Below, one piece after another: positions 58,626-64,000 of a DNA stretch of 64,000 nucleotides; position 1 is the stretch's first letter, and every line of letters begins with the position of its first letter. This DNA comes from Rhizobacter terrae (GTDB lineage Bacteria > Pseudomonadota > Gammaproteobacteria > Burkholderiales > Burkholderiaceae_C), in assembly GCF_003852895.1 (NCBI RefSeq), contig NZ_QUSW01000001.1, forward strand, positions 62,001 to 126,000. The letters run 5' to 3'. The notes under the pieces are model-generated. The model was not told the DNA's origin. It did no database searches and saw nothing but the letters and a program-made list of their open reading frames with translations. A program made the translations under genes and the position numbers.

Positions 58626-61313
58626 ATGACCATCCGCCATGGTTCGCGTTTGCGCACACCCACGTCCCGTGGACCACGATGGACATCGTGGCTCACGGCC
58701 CTCGCCACATCCGCCGCGCTGCTGGCGTGCGGCGGCGGCGACCCTGCGTCGACGACCACCGGTCGCGCCGATGCCTCGCACACGGCGCCTGCAAGCGCCG
58801 CTGCAACACCGGCCCACAACTATGCCGAGGCACTGCAGAAGTCCGTCCTCTTCTACGAGGCCCAGCAGTCGGGCAAGCTGCCGAGCTGGAACCGCGTGAG
58901 CTGGCGCGGCGACTCGCGCCTGAGCGACGGCGCCGATGTGGGCCACGACCTCACCGGCGGCTGGTACGACGCCGGCGACCATGTGAAGTTCGGCTTTCCC
59001 ATGGCGTTCACCGCGACGCAGCTCGCGTGGGGTGCACTGCGCTTCGAGGCAGGCTACAAGGCGGCCGGGCAGTACGACGCGTTGCTGAACAACCTGCGCT
59101 TCGTCACCGACTACTTCATGCGCGCCCACACCGCACCGAACGAGCTGTACGTGCAGGTCGGACAGGGCAGCACGGACCACAGCTGGTGGGGCCCGGTGGA
59201 GGTCTATCCGCTGGCCGCCCCCAGCTTCAAGATCAGCGCGAGCTGCGGAGGCTCGGACGTGGCCGCGGAAACGGCCGCGTCACTGGCATCCGCATCGATG
59301 GTCTTCAAGGCCAGCGATGCGGCTTATGCGACGCAACTGCTCACGCATGCGAAGCAGCTCTACACCTTCGCCGACACCGTGCGCGCCAAGTACTCCGACT
59401 GCGTGACCGACGCGGCCAACTACTACAAGTCCTGGTCGGGCTACAACGACGAACTGGCGTGGGCCGCTGCATGGCTGCATCGCGCGACTGGTGACTCCGC
59501 CTACCTCGCCAAGGCGGAGTCCTTCGTGAACACCAGCAGCAGCGGCTTCGGCACCGAAGGCCAGAGCAGCTTCCTGCCCTACAAGTGGACGCACGACTGG
59601 GACAGCAAGCACTATGGCGTGTATGTGCTGCTGGCCGAGACCACCGGCAAGGCGGTCTACAAGGATGCCATCGAGCGCAACCTCGACTACTGGACCACCG
59701 GCACCAGCACCGGCGAGCGCGTGAGCTACACGCCGGGCGGACTGGCGTGGCTGTCGCAGTGGGGCTCGCTGCGCTACGCGATGAACGAGGCCTTCATCGC
59801 GCTGGCCTATGCCGATGTGGTGAGCGACGAGGCCAAGAAGCAGCGCTACCGCGACTTCGCCGTGCGGCAGGTGAACTACGTGCTGGGCGACAACCCGCGG
59901 CGTGGCAGCTACATGGTCGGCTTCGGCAGCGGCTCGCCGCAGCATCCGCACCACCGCACCTCGCACGGCTCGTGGATGGACAGCCAGACCACGCCGGCGC
60001 AGCACCGCCACGTGCTGTACGGCGCCATGGTGGGCGGGCCGGGCTCTGACGATTCCTATGCGGACGAGATCGGCAACTACGTTACCAACGAAGTCGCAAC
60101 CGACTACAACGCCTCGCTCACGGGTGTGCTGGCCAAGATGAACGAGCTGTTCCCTGGCAACGTGCCGCTGGCGAACTTCCCGCAGCGGGAGCAACCGTCG
60201 GAGGACGAGATCTTCGTGGAGGCCGGCATCAACAGCTCCGGCAGCAACTACACCGAGATCAAGGCGCTGCTCAACAACCGCTCCGGATGGCCGGCGCGTC
60301 ACGGCGACAAGCTGTCCTTGCGCTACTACGTCGACCTGGGCGAAGTGATCGCCGCCGGGCATTCAGCGTCGGACGTCACGCTGAGCAGCAACTATTCGCA
60401 AGGCGGCACGGTGAGCGGCCTCGTCCGCTGCGGCACGAGCAACCTGTACTACGCGGTGCTCGACTTCACCGGCACAGACATCTATCCCGGCGGCCAATCC
60501 GCCTTCCGCCACGAGATCCAGTTCCGCTTCTCCGTGCCCGCCGGCACCAGCTATTGGAACCCCGCCAACGACCCGTCGTATGCGGGGCTCTCGGCCGCGG
60601 GCACGGTGAAGTCGCTCGCGATCCCCGTCTACTCGAACGGCGAACGCGTGTTCGGGCAGGAGCCGGCGGCTTGCGGCGGCGTGTCGGTGGGCGTGCCCAC
60701 CGCGCCCGAGGGCGTCACGGCCACCGGCGGCTCCGGCAGCATCGCGCTCACCTGGGGTGCCGTCGCCAATGCCACGGGCTACCGCATCCTGCGATCGGCC
60801 ACCGGCGCGGCCGGAACGTACGCACAGGTCGGCGTGGCCGCATCGCCGCGCTTCACCGACAGCGGGCTGGCCGCCGCCACCACCTACCACTACGTCGTCA
60901 TCGCGACGAATGCGCAAGGCGACGGGCCGCCGAGTGCCGACGTGTCCGCCACCACCAGCACAGGCGGCGGTGGAAACGGCGACTGCACATTGACGCTCGA
61001 TGCGAGCAACGACTGGGGCGCCGGCCAGGTGCTCGTCGTCAAGCTTGCCAACAGCGGCACGCAGCCCTTGAGCAATTGGCAGATCTCGTGGACCGAGTCG
61101 AGCGACTTCACGGTGCAAAACAGCTGGAGCGGCAGCGTGAGCACGAGCGGCCGCACGGTCACCGTCAAACCGGCGAGCTGGAACAGCAGCATCGCGCCGG
61201 CGGGCGCCATTGAACTCGGCATGCAGATCAGCTACAGCGGCAGCCGGCCGCTGCCGACCAACGCGGCCGTGCAAGGCCGCAGCTGCACCGTCTCCGTCAT
61301 CAGCTCACGCTGA
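58626..61313 (+). CDS. GH9 cellulase with CBM3, FN3 and CBM2, probable lipoprotein
   Basis: 895 residues. The signal peptide ends in a lipobox (ALLACGGG), so it is probably anchored in the outer membrane. GH9 catalytic domain (about 60-510): nucleophile region GGWYDAGDHVKFGFPMAFT, His motif HPHHRTSHGS, and the proton donor Glu in NYVTNEVATD. CBM3 follows (about 520-670), then a fibronectin type III domain (about 695-775) and a CBM2 (about 795-893). It cuts crystalline or amorphous cellulose. It starts a three-gene cellulase cluster. Confidence 0.94.
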   Translation: MTIRHGSRLRTPTSRGPRWTSWLTALATSAALLACGGGDPASTTTGRADASHTAPASAAATPAHNYAEALQKSVLFYEAQQSGKLPSWNRVSWRGDSRLSDGADVGHDLTGGWYDAGDHVKFGFPMAFTATQLAWGALRFEAGYKAAGQYDALLNNLRFVTDYFMRAHTAPNELYVQVGQGSTDHSWWGPVEVYPLAAPSFKISASCGGSDVAAETAASLASASMVFKASDAAYATQLLTHAKQLYTFADTVRAKYSDCVTDAANYYKSWSGYNDELAWAAAWLHRATGDSAYLAKAESFVNTSSSGFGTEGQSSFLPYKWTHDWDSKHYGVYVLLAETTGKAVYKDAIERNLDYWTTGTSTGERVSYTPGGLAWLSQWGSLRYAMNEAFIALAYADVVSDEAKKQRYRDFAVRQVNYVLGDNPRRGSYMVGFGSGSPQHPHHRTSHGSWMDSQTTPAQHRHVLYGAMVGGPGSDDSYADEIGNYVTNEVATDYNASLTGVLAKMNELFPGNVPLANFPQREQPSEDEIFVEAGINSSGSNYTEIKALLNNRSGWPARHGDKLSLRYYVDLGEVIAAGHSASDVTLSSNYSQGGTVSGLVRCGTSNLYYAVLDFTGTDIYPGGQSAFRHEIQFRFSVPAGTSYWNPANDPSYAGLSAAGTVKSLAIPVYSNGERVFGQEPAACGGVSVGVPTAPEGVTATGGSGSIALTWGAVANATGYRILRSATGAAGTYAQVGVAASPRFTDSGLAAATTYHYVVIATNAQGDGPPSADVSATTSTGGGGNGDCTLTLDASNDWGAGQVLVVKLANSGTQPLSNWQISWTESSDFTVQNSWSGSVSTSGRTVTVKPASWNSSIAPAGAIELGMQISYSGSRPLPTNAAVQGRSCTVSVISSR

Positions 61314-61355
61314 ATGTCGGAACTACCCATGACACCAGACAGCAAAGGCAACCCC

Positions 61356-63128
61356 ATGAAGACCAACCCCTTGCACGCCCTTGTCCTTGGCGTGTTCCTT
61401 CTCAGCCCCTGGAGCGCCGCGACGGCAGACGTAGCCCCGTTGTCCGTCAGCGGCAACAAGGTGCTCGCCGGCGGACAGCCGGCCAGCTTTTCCGGCAACA
61501 GCCTCTTCTGGAGCAACACCAACTGGGGCGGCGACAAGTACTACAACGCCGATGTCGTGCGCTGGCTGAAGACCGACTGGAAATCCAAGGTGGTCCGCGC
61601 CGCCATGGGCGTGGACGAGGCCGGCGGCTACCTGCAGGATCCCGCCGCGAACAAGGCGCGCGTCAAGGCCGTGGTCGATGCCGCCATCGCCAACGACATG
61701 TACGTGATCATCGACTGGCACACGCACCACGCCGAGCAATACCAGTGGCAAGCCGTCGCCTTCTTCGAAGAGATGGCGCGCAGCTACGGCGGGAAGAACC
61801 ACGTCATCTACGAGATCTACAACGAGCCGCTGCAGATCTCGTGGAGCGGCACCATCAAGCCGTACGCCCAGGCGGTCGTCAACGCCATCCGTGCGATCGA
61901 CCCGGACAACCTCATCATCGTCGGCACGCCGACCTGGTCGCAGGATGTGGATGTCGCCTCGCGCGACCCCATCGCCGGATCGAACATCGCCTACACGCTC
62001 CACTTCTACGCCGGCACCCACGGCCAGTCCTTGCGCGACAAGGCGCAGGCCGCCTTGAACAACGGCGCGGCGCTGTTCGTCACGGAGTGGGGCTCCGTGT
62101 CCGCGAGCGGCGATGGTGCCGTCAACAGTGCCGAGACCTGGGCCTGGGTCGACTTCATGAAGGCCCGCGGCATCAGCAACGCCAACTGGGCCTTGAATGA
62201 CAAGGCCGAGGGTGCGTCCGCCCTGGTGCCGGGCGCCAGCACGCAGGGCGGGTGGCCCAGCTCCCAGCTGACGACCTCGGGCACGCTGGCCAAGCAGATC
62301 GTGAGCACCTGGCCGGGCAATCCGGGGCCGGGGTGCACCACCGTCCCCGTGCCGGGCACCGTGCAGGCCGAGGCCTACTGCAACATGTCCGGCGTGCAGA
62401 CGGAACCCACCACCGACGCCGGCGGCGGACTGAACGTCGGGTACATCGACACCGGCGACTGGATGACCTACGACATTGACGTGCCGGCGGCCGGCACCTA
62501 CGAAGTCAAGTACCGGGTGGCCAGCCTCGGCTCAGGTGGTGTCATCCAACTCGAAAAGGCAGGCGGGCAGCCGGTCTACGGCACGGTATCGGTTCCGCAG
62601 ACGGGCGGATGGCAGACCTGGACGGACGTGTCGCATCGCGTGACCTTGCCGGCCGGCAAGCAGAGCATCGCGATCGTCGCCAAGGCGGGAGGCTTCAACG
62701 TCAACTGGCTCGACATCCGCTCCGTGGACGGCAACGATCCTTCAGTGGTGACGATCCAGGCGGAGTCTTTTGATGCGATGCATGGCGTGCAGACTGAAAC
62801 CACCTCCGACGCCGGTGGCGGATTGAACGTCGGCTACCTGGATGCGGGCGACTGGCTGTCCTACCCGAGCGTCAACATCCCGGCCTCGGGCAGCTATGTC
62901 GTCGAATACCGCGTGGCCAGCCTGAACGGAGGCGGCAACCTCACCCTGGAGGAAGCCGGCGGGAGCGTGGCCTATGGCTCGATCAACGTTCCCAGCACGG
63001 GTGGGTGGCAGAACTGGGTGACCATCCGCCACACCGTCCAACTCACCGCAGGCAACCACAAGTTCGGCATCGCCATTCGAAACGGCGGATGGAACCTGAA
63101 CTGGTTCCGCATCAGCCGAGCCTCGTAG
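61356..63128 (+). CDS. GH5 endoglucanase with two CBM6 domains
   Basis: 590 residues from the ATG at 61356, which has AAAGGC 7 bases upstream; ATGs at 61314 and 61329 precede it in frame. Signal peptide to about 23 (SAATAD). GH5 domain with acid/base Glu157 (IYEIYNEPL) and nucleophile Glu244 (FVTEWGS). Two tandem CBM6-like domains (about 335-455 and 465-588) share TTDAGGGLNVGYIDTGDW and TSDAGGGLNVGYLDAGDW, so they arose by duplication. It is 42 bases after the GH9 gene. Confidence 0.94.
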   Translation: MKTNPLHALVLGVFLLSPWSAATADVAPLSVSGNKVLAGGQPASFSGNSLFWSNTNWGGDKYYNADVVRWLKTDWKSKVVRAAMGVDEAGGYLQDPAANKARVKAVVDAAIANDMYVIIDWHTHHAEQYQWQAVAFFEEMARSYGGKNHVIYEIYNEPLQISWSGTIKPYAQAVVNAIRAIDPDNLIIVGTPTWSQDVDVASRDPIAGSNIAYTLHFYAGTHGQSLRDKAQAALNNGAALFVTEWGSVSASGDGAVNSAETWAWVDFMKARGISNANWALNDKAEGASALVPGASTQGGWPSSQLTTSGTLAKQIVSTWPGNPGPGCTTVPVPGTVQAEAYCNMSGVQTEPTTDAGGGLNVGYIDTGDWMTYDIDVPAAGTYEVKYRVASLGSGGVIQLEKAGGQPVYGTVSVPQTGGWQTWTDVSHRVTLPAGKQSIAIVAKAGGFNVNWLDIRSVDGNDPSVVTIQAESFDAMHGVQTETTSDAGGGLNVGYLDAGDWLSYPSVNIPASGSYVVEYRVASLNGGGNLTLEEAGGSVAYGSINVPSTGGWQNWVTIRHTVQLTAGNHKFGIAIRNGGWNLNWFRISRAS

Positions 63129-63158
63129 ACCTCGCCGCATTCACCAGGAGACACTCTC

Positions 63159-64000
63159 ATGGCAACACCTTCTCCATCATCGACAGGTTCACGCGCCCTG
63201 CGCGCGACGCTCACTGCGCTCGCCTTGAGCCTGAGCGCGGCCGCACAGGCCTACAGCGTCTCGGCCGGGCGCATTCACGACGACGCGGGGGCCATCGTCA
63301 CCTTGCGTGGCGTGAACTGGTTCGGCTTCGAGACCGACGTGCTCGCGCCCCACGGCCTGTGGTCCCGCAACCTGGGCGACATGCTCGACCAGATGAAGGG
63401 CCTGGGCTTCAACGCCGTGCGCCTGCCGGTGTGCCCGGCCACGCTTCGCGGCTCGCCGGTGAGCGGCATCGACTACGCGCGCAACCCGACGCTGCAGGGA
63501 CTGAACAGCCTGCAGGTGCTCGACGCCGTGATCGCCGCCATGGAAACCCGCGGCATGCACTACCTGCTGGACCATCACCGTCCCGATTGCCAGGCCATCT
63601 CCGAGCTCTGGTACACCTCCGGCTACTCCGAAGCGCAGTGGATCGCGGACCTGGAGTTCATGTCCGCCCGCTACAAGGACCGGCCGCACTTCCTCGGCAT
63701 GGACTTGAAGAACGAGCCGCATGGCGCGGCCACCTGGGGCAGCGGCAATGCATCGACCGACTGGAACACCGCCGCGGAGAAAGCCGGCCGCGCGGTGCTG
63801 GCCAAGGCGCCGAATGCGCTCGTCTTCGTCGAAGGCATCGGGCAGACGGGCTACTGCACCAGCAACACCGCCAACACCTGGTGGGGCGGCAACATCGGGC
63901 CGCAGTCGTGCAGGCCGCTGAACCTGCCGGCCAACCGGCTCGTGCTGTCGCCGCACGTCTACGGGCCGGACGTCTATGCGCAGCCCTATTTCTCCGCCGG
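63159..64000 (+). CDS. GH5 endoglucanase (3' end outside window)
   Basis: At least 280 residues. Signal peptide to about residue 30 (LSAAAQA). GH5 pattern: VTLRGVNWFGFETDVLAPHG, MHYLLDHHRPDC, and acid/base Glu186 (DLKNEPHGAATW). The nucleophile region and any binding modules lie beyond the window. The ribosome site CAGGAGACACTCTC precedes the ATG. It follows the GH5-CBM6 gene by 30 bases, so all three cellulase genes are probably one transcript. Confidence 0.92.
   Translation, partial: MATPSPSSTGSRALRATLTALALSLSAAAQAYSVSAGRIHDDAGAIVTLRGVNWFGFETDVLAPHGLWSRNLGDMLDQMKGLGFNAVRLPVCPATLRGSPVSGIDYARNPTLQGLNSLQVLDAVIAAMETRGMHYLLDHHRPDCQAISELWYTSGYSEAQWIADLEFMSARYKDRPHFLGMDLKNEPHGAATWGSGNASTDWNTAAEKAGRAVLAKAPNALVFVEGIGQTGYCTSNTANTWWGGNIGPQSCRPLNLPANRLVLSPHVYGPDVYAQPYFSA

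Overview
The window is GC-rich, with nearly every third codon position G or C, densely packed and read on both strands. Gene content points to a free-living aerobic betaproteobacterium of the order Burkholderiales, near Roseateles, Mitsuaria or Rhizobacter: Bug/TctC binding proteins, SorAB sulfite dehydrogenase, an FPR-I type ferredoxin reductase, ECF41 signalling and a cellulase cluster. The genus assignment is inference. No rRNA, tRNA, CRISPR array, insertion sequence or phage gene was seen.

Layout. (1) 1-7416, minus strand: a ThuE-like sugar-binding protein and a 78-residue protein, then a TonB-dependent receptor-TonB-ExbB-ExbD-ExbD-TPR operon. (2) 7540-11029: a zinc-type uptake operon (small Cys/His exported protein, outer-membrane protein, ZnuA-like, ZnuB-like) with no ATPase gene. 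(3) 11085-16881: mixed single genes, including a 2Fe-2S ferredoxin, a class A beta-lactamase, a Cys-rich-tailed binding protein, a hydrolase/acetyltransferase pair and ferredoxin-NADP reductase. (4) A perfect 36-bp inverted repeat at 16927-17007 between convergent genes. (5) 17071-22686, minus strand: a threonine dehydratase-like enzyme, a protein with eleven AWCAVEP-type repeats, and a CHASE-PAS-GAF-GGDEF-EAL protein. (6) 23743-33959: alkyladenine glycosylase region followed by a six-gene yfa/mag-type alpha-2-macroglobulin operon whose genes are joined mostly by ATGA overlaps. (7) 33966-41717: a membrane protein, a CHAT-protease-like lipoprotein, a response regulator/hybrid kinase/binding-protein set and an FMN reductase. 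(8) 41928-49068: Bug protein, sugar kinase, SorAB, a TPR lipoprotein with a P-loop kinase, and a DUF2332 protein. (9) 49361-55430: two binding proteins flanking an AT-rich gene-free stretch, an FAD/NAD(P)-binding protein and an MFS transporter. (10) 55486-58361: 2-dehydropantoate reductase, then an ECF41 sigma factor with its carboxymuconolactone-decarboxylase partner and two matching promoters, and a MarR regulator. (11) 58626-64000: GH9, GH5-CBM6-CBM6 and a truncated GH5 cellulase.

The best candidate for something undescribed is the repeat protein at 18445-19281. A cytoplasmic DUF1399/GRDP-like domain is followed by eleven near-identical seven-residue Trp-Cys units, whose codons vary synonymously while the peptide is held constant. 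This looks like a multi-core peptide precursor or a Cys-based binding array. The second strongest signal is a complete ECF41 circuit: two sites reading TGTCACA-N16-CGTC, one upstream of the sigma factor and one upstream of its partner.
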